Of a stretch of DNA of 64,000 bases, positions 36,471 through 44,636 are shown one piece after another. Made by a program: the position numbers and the translations under genes. The notes under the pieces are model-generated. The model ran no database searches and was not told where the DNA came from. It saw only the letters and a program-made list of their open reading frames with translations. How positions within the stretch are numbered: position 1 is the first letter of the stretch; each line of letters begins with the position of its first letter. The DNA lies in assembly GCF_006363895.1 (NCBI RefSeq), contig NZ_CP040953.1; one strand, 5' to 3'. Source of the stretch: Methylopumilus universalis. GTDB lineage: Bacteria > Pseudomonadota > Gammaproteobacteria > Burkholderiales > Methylophilaceae.

Positions 36471-37103
36471 ATGAAAAAAATCTTAATCACCTTTTTAATG
36501 CTTTTTAGTTCACTTTCGTTTGCGATAGAACCTCAAGTGGGAGTCAATTTTGATAAAACAGTCCAAGTGGTCCCTACAGATAACAAAGATAAAATTGAAA
36601 TCACGGAGCTCTTTTGGTACGGATGTATTCATTGCTACCAAATGGATCCCATGTTGAGTGACTGGGTAAAAAAATTACCTAAAGATACTTACTTTAAACG
36701 TATGCCTGCTATTCCTCGTCCTGATTGGGCGCCGATGGCACGAGCCTTTTACGCCATGGAAACATTAGGTGTAGCTGACAAGCTACACCTAGCTATATTT
36801 GATGCAGTTCATAAGGACCGCACACTTAACCCAAGTGACGAAAAAGCGATTCTTCAGTGGGTCACCTTAAAATCAGGGCTTGATCGTAAAAAAGTGGAGG
36901 ATGCTTTTAATTCGTTCTCTATGAATGCTTCCTTAAATAAAGCTGCTCAAGTTTTTAGAGCATCAGGTGCTACCGGTGTGCCTACACTCATGATTGATGG
37001 TAAATACATTACTTCAAGTACGATGGCAGGTGGCAATAGTGAAGCACTTCAGATCGCTGATTTCATCATCAACAATGTCAGAAAAGATCGTAATAAAAAA
37101 TAA
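36471..37103 (+). CDS. dsbA: DsbA-family thiol:disulfide oxidoreductase with CIHC active site
   Basis: A 210-residue periplasmic thioredoxin-fold oxidase. A signal peptide (1-18) is followed by the active site GCIHC (Cys52, Cys55) and the cis-proline loop ATGVPTLMIDG. The usual DsbA dipeptide is Pro-His; here it is Ile-His, which should change redox potential and reactivity. It should form disulfides in secreted proteins, though isomerase activity cannot be excluded. Nine bases separate it from the SPOR gene. Its stop overlaps the next gene by 29 bases. No dsbB is in the window. Confidence 0.9.
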   Translation: MKKILITFLMLFSSLSFAIEPQVGVNFDKTVQVVPTDNKDKIEITELFWYGCIHCYQMDPMLSDWVKKLPKDTYFKRMPAIPRPDWAPMARAFYAMETLGVADKLHLAIFDAVHKDRTLNPSDEKAILQWVTLKSGLDRKKVEDAFNSFSMNASLNKAAQVFRASGATGVPTLMIDGKYITSSTMAGGNSEALQIADFIINNVRKDRNKK

Positions 37104-37869
37104 AGCTTTAAAAGTTTTTATCACTGGTGCCACAAGTGGTATCGGTGAATCATTAGCTAATCAGTATGCGAAAGAGGGTGCTACCCTAGGATTAGTGGGG
37201 CGTCGGCTAGAGCTTCTTAAAAAAATAAAAGCAAAGATTCGCGTCCCTTGTGAAATTTATGCAGTGGATGTCTCAGATCAAAGAGGCCTTCAAAAAGCTG
37301 CTGCTCATTTCATCAAAAAACACGGGGCGCCTGATATTGTAATAGCGAATGCAGGGGTAAGCACCGGCACGCTTGCGGGTGAAAAAGAAGATCTTCATAC
37401 ATTTAAGCGTGTCATTGAGATTAATTTATTTGGTGTAATTCACACCTTTCTTCCTTTTATTAAAGTTTTTAAAAAACAGAAATCAGGTCAACTAGTAGGG
37501 ATTGCAAGTGTGGCTGGTATTAGAGGCTTGCCTGGGTCAGGCGCTTATAGCAGTTCAAAGGCGGCTTTAATCAATTATCTAGAAAGCTTACGGATTGAGA
37601 TGAAGCCTTTAAGCATTCATGTCACAACCATTGCGCCAGGCTACATTCATACGCCTATGACAAAACATAATCGTTATGTCATGCCTTTTATTTTGGATGT
37701 AGATGACGCGGTTTTACGATTTATGCGAGCCATTAAAAATAAAAGAGGGTTTATCATCATTCCTTGGCAAATGAATATTGTGGGCACCCTTATGAAGTTT
37801 TTACCTGCGTCTATTTGGGATTTTTTAGCTAAAGGCGGGCCTAAAAAAATTAGGGAAATGATTCAATAA
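37075..37869 (+). CDS. Short-chain dehydrogenase/reductase
   Basis: A 264-residue SDR. Cofactor motif TGATSGIG at 17-24, NAG at 92-94, Ser145 and the catalytic pair Tyr158/Lys162 in YSSSK. An Arg after the second strand (VGRRLE) favours NADP(H). The C-terminal tail is membrane-leaning (GTLMKFLPASIWDFLAKGG), as in SDRs acting on lipid-like substrates. The start used here lies inside dsbA (29-base overlap); the longest frame adds 27 codons of dsbA shadow. The substrate is unknown. Confidence 0.87.
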   Translation: MSEKIVIKNKALKVFITGATSGIGESLANQYAKEGATLGLVGRRLELLKKIKAKIRVPCEIYAVDVSDQRGLQKAAAHFIKKHGAPDIVIANAGVSTGTLAGEKEDLHTFKRVIEINLFGVIHTFLPFIKVFKKQKSGQLVGIASVAGIRGLPGSGAYSSSKAALINYLESLRIEMKPLSIHVTTIAPGYIHTPMTKHNRYVMPFILDVDDAVLRFMRAIKNKRGFIIIPWQMNIVGTLMKFLPASIWDFLAKGGPKKIREMIQ

Positions 37870-37941
37870 TTGTCCATATCACGTATATCCATTAAACGTA
37901 AAATAAATTAAAATGCTACTTATTTCCTACACTTTTAATTT

Positions 37942-38295
37942 ATGTCAAACCTCGAATACAACGGCCAAGTCCTTACAAATACGCGTCGTGAACTAAAACT
38001 TAAAATAGATGATATCGCAACAGAATTATGTTTATCTGTGCAACAAGTTCAAGCGATTGAGAACAATCTAGGTGCTTTTTTTCATTCAAATAAATTAAAG
38101 CAAGCAGTCATCAAACGTTATTGTCGGTTTCTTAATATCGATATAAATGCTGTTATCACGCAATATGAAATAGATACAACTGATAATAGTTTTCAAAAAG
38201 CTAAAAAAGATAATTTAGGTAAAAGCTTTAAAAAATATCTTTATATTTCGATTGCAGCATTTATGACAACCCTCGCTTGGAAACTCTTTGCATAA
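37942..38295 (+). CDS. Truncated RodZ-like membrane protein (HTH_25 plus one helix)
   Basis: A 117-residue protein with a RodZ-type helix-turn-helix at about 8-80 (LTNTRRELKLKIDDIATELCLSVQ then FLNID), a basic juxtamembrane stretch, and one membrane helix at about 98-115. It ends only a residue or two past the helix, so the periplasmic domain of RodZ is missing. RodZ couples MreB to the elongation machinery; a helix-only version may be a degenerate or a partner form. Its stop shares a base with the next start, so it is coupled to that unknown gene. Confidence 0.7.
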   Translation: MSNLEYNGQVLTNTRRELKLKIDDIATELCLSVQQVQAIENNLGAFFHSNKLKQAVIKRYCRFLNIDINAVITQYEIDTTDNSFQKAKKDNLGKSFKKYLYISIAAFMTTLAWKLFA

Positions 38296-38552
38296 TGTTC
38301 CAAAAGTTAAAAGAAGTAATTTTTCGATTTAGAACGCGACATTTTAAGTTTATAGAGTGCAGAAAGTCATTGCGTTTCGATACCTCTGGCTACTATCCTT
38401 ATCAAATCATGGCGATTGGCGAGAGTTTTTTAATTGATAATGCGAATATAGAGACCATTCATAAAAAACATAAAACGATTAATAAAGAGTTAAGTAAAAC
38501 TTTTTTAGCTAAAATAGAAGCTGAGAGTGTACGAATAACCCGTATTAAATAA
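38295..38552 (+). CDS. Small basic protein of unknown function
   Basis: An 85-residue protein that I do not recognise. It is basic and soluble, with aromatic residues (GYYPYQIM) and no signal peptide or membrane helix. The start used is the ATG whose first base is the last base of the preceding stop (TAATG), 6 codons inside the longest frame. The coupling to the RodZ-like gene and the following membrane/coiled-coil gene (13-base gap) suggests a three-gene unit. A role in the cell envelope is a guess from context. Confidence 0.6.
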   Translation: MFQKLKEVIFRFRTRHFKFIECRKSLRFDTSGYYPYQIMAIGESFLIDNANIETIHKKHKTINKELSKTFLAKIEAESVRITRIK

Positions 38553-38565
38553 TAAGGAAAACAAA

Positions 38566-38970
38566 ATGGAATTTGATCAAAAAGAAGAAACACCTTTTAA
38601 CATCCCTGAGAAAAAGAAAACAAACAAAAAAACATTAGCGATTTATATTGGTGCCGGCGTGATAACGATCAGTTCACTCATTTATGGTTATGCAAGTTAT
38701 CAAGCGACTTATTTTAAAGATTTAGAAATTAAAAATCTTAAAGTGCAATTAGATGATGCAAACACTAAATTACAGCGTATTGATGTACTTGAAAATCAAG
38801 TCAAGGAATTAGAAGCGTCGTTAGTTGCTAAAAGTACTGCTAAACCAGCAGCAATCAAGAAAACAAAGGTATTGTCTAAAAAAGAAACTAAAAAAGTAGC
38901 CCCTCCCAAAAAGGCGGCTAAGAAAACAAAGTCATCTAAAACCAAGGAAAAGAAGCCGATTAAAAAGTAA
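38566..38970 (+). CDS. Membrane-anchored coiled-coil protein with lysine/alanine-rich tail
   Basis: A 134-residue protein of unknown function. A charged N-terminus with a KKKTNKK patch leads to one membrane helix at about 25-46, then a heptad-like coiled coil at about 52-90 (LEIKNLKVQLDDANTKLQ). The last ~45 residues are Lys/Ala/Pro/Thr-rich and histone-H1-like. By the positive-inside rule the tail would be periplasmic. A protein of the same plan lies at 43892-44215. It ends in front of a strong bidirectional terminator. Confidence 0.65.
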   Translation: MEFDQKEETPFNIPEKKKTNKKTLAIYIGAGVITISSLIYGYASYQATYFKDLEIKNLKVQLDDANTKLQRIDVLENQVKELEASLVAKSTAKPAAIKKTKVLSKKETKKVAPPKKAAKKTKSSKTKEKKPIKK

Positions 38971-39033
38971 GTTAATCAGTGAAGTTTTTTCTGAATTAAA
39001 ACCAGCAAGCACACCTAAGCACACCACAAATAA

Positions 39034-39059
39034 AAAAGCCACTACTAAGAGTGGCTTTT
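39034..39059. terminator. Bidirectional intrinsic terminator
   Basis: A 9-base stem AAAAGCCAC/GTGGCTTTT with an 8-base loop lies between the convergent genes ending at 38970 and 39065. A six-residue T run follows it on the minus strand and four T on the plus strand. Confidence 0.85.
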
Positions 39060-39064
39060 AATAT

Positions 39065-39712
39065 TTAACTACCATCCATTATTTTTCTTTGTCTTTCAAT
39101 ATAAATTTCTTTAGTAATAAGTCCTTTGTCATACAAATCTTTAACTTGTTTTAACTTTTCTTGTTGTGTTTCTTTCTTAATTGGCTCTTTAATTTCAGCT
39201 GGAATATTTTTTGGTAATTGAGTTTCAATTTGTTTATTTGGAATATTTGACACTGGTCCACCGCCCATTGGATTTGTATTTATTGGGGTATTGTCTCTTG
39301 GTGTACCAATCACACTATCAGCACCCATGATAATTTGTATGAAAGTCGGGTATTCATAAGCTGATCCGTTATTGTGATCCACAACCGCACCTATACCGCC
39401 ACCTAAAATAATATTGCCGAACATAGAGCCTTTAGTGTCTGAAACTACGGAAGCTCTGCCATTATCAAAGCCTTCTTTTCTGCATGTCACTTGAAGATCA
39501 TCATTAGAGCGATGAATTTGCACTGTGCCAGGTGTGGTAATAAACCAAGTACCTCTTTTATTAATCAGATCACATGCTGCCTCTTTAACTTCTTTTCCAT
39601 TGCTAGCTCGAGCTTGAACAGAAACACTTTGATTCGGGCTTCCAGTGACTGAAGCGCAAGCAGATAAAAGAGAAATAAGTGTAAGTAAAAAAACAAATCT
39701 GAATATCATCAT
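39065..39712 (-). CDS. Lipoprotein with C-terminal SHOCT-like segment
   Basis: A 215-residue lipoprotein. The lipobox is LSAC with Cys19, followed by a beta-rich core (SVSVQARASNGKEVKEAAC) and a glycine-rich turn (FGNIILGGGIGAVVDHNNGSAYEY). After a proline-rich linker, the last 30 residues (LKQVKDLYDKGLITKEIYIERQRKIM) match the SHOCT oligomerisation motif. Function is unknown; similar lipoproteins are common in Gram-negative envelopes. It stands alone, ended by the shared terminator. Confidence 0.75.
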   Translation of the reverse strand: MMIFRFVFLLTLISLLSACASVTGSPNQSVSVQARASNGKEVKEAACDLINKRGTWFITTPGTVQIHRSNDDLQVTCRKEGFDNGRASVVSDTKGSMFGNIILGGGIGAVVDHNNGSAYEYPTFIQIIMGADSVIGTPRDNTPINTNPMGGGPVSNIPNKQIETQLPKNIPAEIKEPIKKETQQEKLKQVKDLYDKGLITKEIYIERQRKIMDGS

Positions 39713-40038
39713 AGAAAGAATTCCTTAATAAATAAGTTTTAGAGAAAAACTCATTTACAGGCATGATGAGGATTAGGCTAAAAAGTTAATAAACTTTTAG
39801 TGATTGAAACTGAAACTATGATTCACTATACAGTGATAGCTTTACATGTAAACGATTGTTTGCCTTAATTGTTGTTTTTCTAAGACACCCCTATTCCACC
39901 CCTACCAAAATCCCCAGCCTTGAGCCTTCTGCCTAGCAGACAAATACTGTAAAATATCCAATTCTGGGGGATTAGCTCAGCTGGTAGAGAAGCGGGCTCT
40001 TAACCCTGAAAATTTAATCAAATTTCAAAAAGAACCTT
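39713..40038. other. Intergenic region of 326 bases with a tRNA remnant
   Basis: The gap between the lipoprotein start and the Old Yellow Enzyme start contains a weak stem (AAAAGTT/AACTTTT, 39781-39798), a second inverted repeat (TCACT/AGTGA, 39823-39836), a 12-base palindrome TTTACATGTAAA (39841-39852) and the tRNA fragment at 39966-40008. A -10-like TAAAAT lies at 39950-39955. No protein-coding frame is supported. Confidence 0.5.
39966..40008 (+). pseudogene. 5' half of a degenerate tRNA (Lys CTT-like)
   Basis: The sequence opens like a tRNA: acceptor-like GGGGGAT, TA, then a D-arm GCTCAGCTGGTAGAGA and an anticodon arm GGG-CTCTTAA-CCC whose 7-base loop puts CTT (Lys) at the anticodon. Sequence similarity ends there: no variable loop, no T-arm (GGTTCGA) and no acceptor 3' strand. 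The D-stem has lost its last pair (GAGA for GAGC) and the anticodon stem holds only 3 pairs. A TAAAAT 10 bases upstream may be the old promoter. Confidence 0.7.
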
Positions 40039-41136
40039 ATGACAACACATTCACTATATAGCCCATATCAATTAGGTCATTTAACTTTGAATAATCGTTG
40101 TGTCATGGCACCATTAACCCGAAATCGTGCTAATGCAGAGCGTGAGCCTCAAGATATGAACGTCACTTATTATGAACAACGTGCAAGTGCTGGTTTAATC
40201 ATTGCGGAAGCCACACAAATTTGTCCTGAAGGTCAAGGCTATATTTCAACACCTGGTATTTATTCTGAAGGTCAGATTGAAGGCTGGAAAAAAATTACCA
40301 ACGCTGTACATCAAAAGAATGGAAAGATTTGCCTTCAGCTTTGGCATGTCGGTCGCATTTCACATAGCGAATTATTGCCGAATAATATGGCACCTCAAGC
40401 GCCTTCAGCGATTGGAGCCAAAGCAAAAACATTTAATAGCAAAGGTTTAGTTGATGTATCAGAACCTAAAGCTTTGGAGATTGATGAAATTAAATCTTTA
40501 ACAAAAAAATATGTAGAAGCTGCTTTAAATGCAAATAAAGCTGGGTTCGATATGATTGAAGTTCACGCAGCGAACGGTTATTTGATTGATCAATTTTTAA
40601 GAGACAAAACAAATCATCGAACTGACGAATTTGGTGGCTCGATTGAAAACCGTGCACGCTTTTTGTTAGAAGTGATCGATGAAATTATCAAGGTGTATCC
40701 AGCCAATTTAATCGGTTGCCGAATTTCACCTGCATCCACATTCAATGACATTGATGATTCAGATCCACAAAGCTTATATAGCTATGTCGTGTCTGAATTA
40801 GGTAAACGAAAAATTGCTTATCTCCATATCATTGAAGGCGAAACAGGCGGTCCTCGAGATGCTAATCCGAAAGTTAATTTTGCTGAGTTGAAAAAATTAT
40901 TTAAATCTCATGGTGGCATGAACATCATGACGAACAATGGTTATCACAAAGCCATGGCTGAAAGTGCGATTGATAATAACGAAGCTGATCTTATTGCTTT
41001 TGGTGTACCTTTTCTTGCAAATCCAGATTTAGTTAATCGATTGGAGAATAATTACCCGCTTAATAAGCCTGATCAAAAAACATTTTACGGTGGCACAGAA
41101 AAAGGTTATACCGATTACCCTTTTTATAATAGTTAG
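40039..41136 (+). CDS. Old Yellow Enzyme-family NADH:flavin oxidoreductase
   Basis: A 365-residue FMN ene-reductase of NemA/OYE type. It has the MAPLTRNRA start, the substrate-binding pair His176 and Asn179 (EVHAANGYLIDQF) with Tyr181 as probable proton donor, and the DEFGGSIENRARF motif. Members reduce activated C=C bonds in electrophiles such as N-ethylmaleimide, giving a detoxification role. It is expressed from the region holding the tRNA remnant, 30 bases downstream of it. Its stop overlaps that of the convergent small membrane protein. Confidence 0.92.
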   Translation: MTTHSLYSPYQLGHLTLNNRCVMAPLTRNRANAEREPQDMNVTYYEQRASAGLIIAEATQICPEGQGYISTPGIYSEGQIEGWKKITNAVHQKNGKICLQLWHVGRISHSELLPNNMAPQAPSAIGAKAKTFNSKGLVDVSEPKALEIDEIKSLTKKYVEAALNANKAGFDMIEVHAANGYLIDQFLRDKTNHRTDEFGGSIENRARFLLEVIDEIIKVYPANLIGCRISPASTFNDIDDSDPQSLYSYVVSELGKRKIAYLHIIEGETGGPRDANPKVNFAELKKLFKSHGGMNIMTNNGYHKAMAESAIDNNEADLIAFGVPFLANPDLVNRLENNYPLNKPDQKTFYGGTEKGYTDYPFYNS

Positions 41137-41459
41137 ATAATTTTCTTTTTTATAGGCGTTTTTTCTGAAGATTTTTTAGGGTCGTTACCTAGATGAAGGT
41201 CGACGCCTTTGACCAAATTTTTAAATTCGTCTGTATACGTAATTTTTTTATTTTGGGGTTGTCTGCCGTAAAATGAAATCGCGGAAAAAATTAGGGCATA
41301 TAAAAGAATCACTGTAGCGACCACTGTAGTCTCAAAAAAGTAATCACGCACTAAAGTCAAAACAGGGTCTAACCACAACCAGCCATCTTTCACTTGATAC
41401 TCAAGATTGTCTACCCAAACCGATTGAATGGTATGCAAATATTCAAATAAAGCCGTCAT
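41133..41459 (-). CDS. Small single-helix membrane protein of unknown function
   Basis: A 108-residue protein I do not recognise. One hydrophobic helix lies at about 43-64 (TVVATVILLYALIFSAISF); the N-terminal part is amphipathic with several Trp residues and the C-terminal tail is Lys-rich. The stop overlaps that of the Old Yellow Enzyme gene by 3 bases, and the start is 106 bases from the divergent ugd gene. No catalytic motif is visible. Confidence 0.65.
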   Translation of the reverse strand: MTALFEYLHTIQSVWVDNLEYQVKDGWLWLDPVLTLVRDYFFETTVVATVILLYALIFSAISFYGRQPQNKKITYTDEFKNLVKGVDLHLGNDPKKSSEKTPIKKKII

Positions 41460-41565
41460 GATGAACTCCTCTTATATAAATCAAATTATAAGTGAAATCC
41501 GCATCCATAAAAGACAAGCCTTAAACAAAAGAGGTAAAATATAGCTTTAAATACAACGAATTATT

Positions 41566-42888
41566 ATGAAAATTACAGTTGTTGGGACAGGGTATGTGGG
41601 TTTAGTGGGTGCGGCATGTTTAGCCGAGGTGGGTAATCATGTCTTAGGGCTTGACGTAAACGCAGAAAAAATTCGGATTCTAAAAGAAGGTGGCATTCCG
41701 ATTCACGAACCAGGACTTTTGGAGATTGTGCGTCGTAATGTTGAAAATGGTCGCCTTTCTTTTACCACTAATATCGAAGAAGCCGTTCACTTCGGTGAAG
41801 TGCAATTTATAGCCGTTGGAACGCCCCCCGATGAAGATGGATCTGCTGACCTTCAATACGTGACAGAAGCTGCACGCAATATTGGTCGCTTTATGACTTC
41901 AGCAAAAGTGATTGTAGATAAATCAACTGTACCCATTGGTACGGGAGACAAAGTCACAGCAGCTGTAGCGGAAGAATTAAAGAAAAGAAATGTCGATATA
42001 CATTACAGTGTTGTTTCTAACCCAGAATTCTTAAAAGAAGGGGCCGCAGTTGAAGATTTTATGCGTCCTGAGCGAATTGTCATTGGGACTGAAGACCCAA
42101 AAGCGATCGAAGTCATGAAACAAGTTTATGCTCCCTTTCAAAGAAATCACGAAAGACTCGTAGTCACTAACCTAAGAAGCGCTGAACTCATTAAGTACGC
42201 AGCTAATTCAATGTTAGCTACACGAATTAGTTTTATGAACGAATTAGCTAATTTAGCTGAAATTGTAGGCGCTGATATCGAGATGGTAAGACAGGGCATT
42301 GGTTCTGACCCGCGTATTGGCTATCACTTTTTATATCCAGGTTGTGGTTATGGCGGTTCATGTTTTCCTAAAGATGTGAAGGCTCTAATTAAAACCGCTA
42401 AAGATGTAGCTGGTTTCGATTTGAAGTTACTTAAAGCCGTTGAAGAAGTGAATGATCTTCAAAAATATGTCTTGCCTAAAAAAATTAAAAAACAATTTGG
42501 TGAAAGTTTAAAAGACAAACATTTTGCATTATGGGGCTTAGCATTTAAGCCGAACACTGATGATATGCGAGAAGCTTCGAGTCGCGTGCTAATTGATGAA
42601 TTGATCAAAGCAGGAGCCACTATCACAGCCTACGATCCTGTCGCAATGGATGAAGGTAAACGTATTTTTAAAGATGAAAAAAATTTAACTTTTGCGGATA
42701 CACAAGAGGAAGCACTTAAAAATGCAGATGCGCTTATCATCGTGACCGAATGGACAGAATTCAGAAGTCCAGATTTTGCTTTAATTAAAGCCTCACTTAA
42801 ATCTCCCATGATTTTTGATGGTCGGAATCTTTATGATCCAAAAGTCGTACGTGCACTTGGATTTAACTACTATCCTATTGGACGTTAA
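41566..42888 (+). CDS. ugd: UDP-glucose 6-dehydrogenase
   Basis: A 440-residue NAD-dependent enzyme oxidising UDP-glucose to UDP-glucuronate in two steps. The nucleotide fold starts with VVGTGYVGLV (5-14); the catalytic cysteine is Cys266 in GCGYGGSCFPKD, with the conserved NPEFLKEG at about 152-159. Normal length. Its stop is immediately followed by the epimerase ATG, so the product passes to UDP-galacturonate for surface polysaccharide or lipopolysaccharide. It has an isolated upstream region of 106 bases. Confidence 0.96.
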   Translation: MKITVVGTGYVGLVGAACLAEVGNHVLGLDVNAEKIRILKEGGIPIHEPGLLEIVRRNVENGRLSFTTNIEEAVHFGEVQFIAVGTPPDEDGSADLQYVTEAARNIGRFMTSAKVIVDKSTVPIGTGDKVTAAVAEELKKRNVDIHYSVVSNPEFLKEGAAVEDFMRPERIVIGTEDPKAIEVMKQVYAPFQRNHERLVVTNLRSAELIKYAANSMLATRISFMNELANLAEIVGADIEMVRQGIGSDPRIGYHFLYPGCGYGGSCFPKDVKALIKTAKDVAGFDLKLLKAVEEVNDLQKYVLPKKIKKQFGESLKDKHFALWGLAFKPNTDDMREASSRVLIDELIKAGATITAYDPVAMDEGKRIFKDEKNLTFADTQEEALKNADALIIVTEWTEFRSPDFALIKASLKSPMIFDGRNLYDPKVVRALGFNYYPIGR

Positions 42889-43890
42889 ATGAAAATATTG
42901 GTGACAGGTATAGCCGGTTTTATTGGCATGCATTGCGCCAAAAAACTTCTTGATGATGGTCATGAAATTATTGGTATTGATAATCTGAATGATTATTACG
43001 ACGTCACTTTAAAAAAAGATCGGCTTAAATTATTAGAAAGTTATAAGCATTTTCGTTTTCTAATGATTGATATTAAGGATCAAAAAGATGTACTCGATCT
43101 TTTTAAAAAAGAAATGCCTCAACGAGTCCTGCATCTTGCAGCACAAGCAGGTGTGCGTTACTCCATTGAAAATCCCTATGTATATATTGATTCCAACATT
43201 CAAGGATTTATTAATATTTTAGAAGGTTGTCGCACAATTAAAGCTGAACATCTTGTCTTTGCAAGCAGCTCGAGTGTGTATGGCGGAAATGAGAAAGTAC
43301 CCTTCAGCGAACATGACAATGTCGATCATCCAATAAGCCTTTACGCTGCAACTAAAAAAGCTAATGAACTCATGGCTCATACTTATAGCCATCTTTATCA
43401 AATCCCGACAACAGGTTTACGTTTTTTTACGGTTTATGGCCCATGGGGAAGACCTGATATGTCGCCTATGTTATTTACGAAAGCTATTCTAGCTAATGAG
43501 CCTATTCAAGTATTTAATCATGGCGATATGATGCGTGACTTTACTTATATTGATGACGTTACAGTATCTGTCAAAGAAACATTGTTCAAGTCTGCAACAC
43601 CTAATGCCAATTTTGATCCAAAAAATCCTGACCCAGCTTCAAGTCATTCGCCTTATCGCATTTTTAATATCGGCAACAGTCAACCTATCCCATTGATGCA
43701 ATTCATTGAAACGCTTGAAGATGCTTTAGGCAAAAAAGCAATTAAGAAAATGATGGATATGCAAGCGGGGGATGTTAAAGAAACTTCAGCAGATACTTCT
43801 GAACTTAATCGGTGGGTCAAATTTACACCTAACACCTCCATTAAAGAAGGCATTAAGCGATTTGTTGACTGGTATAAAATCTACTACTAA
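42889..43890 (+). CDS. UDP-glucuronate 4-epimerase-like SDR
   Basis: A 333-residue extended SDR. NAD motif GIAGFIG at 7-13, SSSSVYG at 126-132 and catalytic Tyr152/Lys156 in YAATKKAN. Sequence features such as DNLNDYYDVTLKKDRL and TGLRFFTVYGPWGRPDM are typical of UDP-glucuronate 4-epimerases (LspL/Cap1J type) that make UDP-galacturonate. It begins at the base after ugd ends, so the two form a pathway pair. A UDP-glucose 4-epimerase role is less likely given the ugd partner. Confidence 0.9.
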   Translation: MKILVTGIAGFIGMHCAKKLLDDGHEIIGIDNLNDYYDVTLKKDRLKLLESYKHFRFLMIDIKDQKDVLDLFKKEMPQRVLHLAAQAGVRYSIENPYVYIDSNIQGFINILEGCRTIKAEHLVFASSSSVYGGNEKVPFSEHDNVDHPISLYAATKKANELMAHTYSHLYQIPTTGLRFFTVYGPWGRPDMSPMLFTKAILANEPIQVFNHGDMMRDFTYIDDVTVSVKETLFKSATPNANFDPKNPDPASSHSPYRIFNIGNSQPIPLMQFIETLEDALGKKAIKKMMDMQAGDVKETSADTSELNRWVKFTPNTSIKEGIKRFVDWYKIYY

Positions 43891-43891
43891 G

Positions 43892-44215
43892 TTATTTCTT
43901 TTTAGAAGCTTTATGTGCTTTAAGCGCTTTTTTATTCACCTTAGTTTTAATTGAAGCTTTTGCTGGTGCAGACGCTTTTGTTTTTGTTACTAATTTTGCC
44001 TCTAAATTTTTCACTTCCGTTTGAAGCGCCTTATTTTGATTTATAAGCTCTTCATTTTGAGCAGCCTGATCAGTTAGCACTGCCACTTGATTTTGTAATA
44101 CTTTAATTTCACTTGCTTGATCGGTAATTTTATCTTGTGCATTGTAAGCCACGAATAATGATCCTATTACTACAACACCTGCAACAACATACTGCACAAT
44201 TGTTTTGGTTTCCAT
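43892..44215 (-). CDS. Membrane-anchored coiled-coil protein with lysine-rich tail
   Basis: A 107-residue unknown protein with the same plan as 38566-38970: a short N-terminus, a membrane helix at about 5-25 (TIVQYVVAGVVVIGSLFVAY), a coiled coil at about 28-74 (ITDQASEIKVLQNQVAVLTDQ) and a tail of Lys, Ala and Ser/Thr. The tail is richly basic. It ends 1 base from the convergent epimerase stop. Role unknown; envelope tethering or nucleoid association are possibilities. Confidence 0.6.
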   Translation of the reverse strand: METKTIVQYVVAGVVVIGSLFVAYNAQDKITDQASEIKVLQNQVAVLTDQAAQNEELINQNKALQTEVKNLEAKLVTKTKASAPAKASIKTKVNKKALKAHKASKKK

Positions 44216-44254
44216 TTAACTTAATATCCTTTTAAATATAAATAAACTTCTTAG

Positions 44255-44635
44255 CTAAATCTTATCCTTTTTACGAATCCCTTTAAACTCCTTTTTTGAC
44301 TTTTTTGCATTTTCTTTTTTAATGAGCATCAAGTTTCTTATATAAATAAGCGTGCCTGGAAATTGTCCTACGATAATTACAAGCTCAGTTTTATGAAGGC
44401 CATAAGCTAAAACAATGACACTTCCTAGCAAGCTGAAGTACCAAAAACTATTAGGAATAAGGCTTTTTTGATGTCGCTCACTATGAATCCATTGAACGAC
44501 AAAGCGCATCATAAAAAGTAGCTGTCCTAATATGCCCACTAGAAGCCAAGTGAAGTCTGGACCGGACATAGCGTTAAAATAATTTTGAGTAACTTCAAGA
44601 ATATGCCAAAAGAAATAACCAAATCCGTGATTCAT
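44255..44635 (-). CDS. LABN-domain membrane protein (lipid-A-disaccharide synthase N-terminal-like)
   Basis: A 126-residue protein with three hydrophobic helices and the family pattern GILGQLLFMMRFVVQWIHSERHQKS, then FWYFSLLGSVIVLAYGLHKTELVIIVGQ, which defines the small LABN domain. The start used is the ATG just past the stop of the glycosyltransferase gene; a longer frame runs back into that gene. Such proteins are usually encoded beside dolichol-phosphate-mannose-type glycosyltransferases and may help move sugar-lipid intermediates. The tail is strongly basic. Confidence 0.78.
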   Translation of the reverse strand: MNHGFGYFFWHILEVTQNYFNAMSGPDFTWLLVGILGQLLFMMRFVVQWIHSERHQKSLIPNSFWYFSLLGSVIVLAYGLHKTELVIIVGQFPGTLIYIRNLMLIKKENAKKSKKEFKGIRKKDKI

Positions 44636-44636
44636 C

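Noticed and set aside
36994..37074. 27-residue N-terminal extension of the SDR
   Set aside because: The extension is read from dsbA in another frame, and the Rossmann motif is correctly placed from the internal ATG.
39781..39798. Hairpin AAAAGTT/AACTTTT as a terminator
   Set aside because: Nearly all A-T pairs, no T run and no upstream gene ending there.
39966..40008. Functional tRNA
   Set aside because: No T-arm or acceptor 3' strand follows, and the D- and anticodon stems are damaged.
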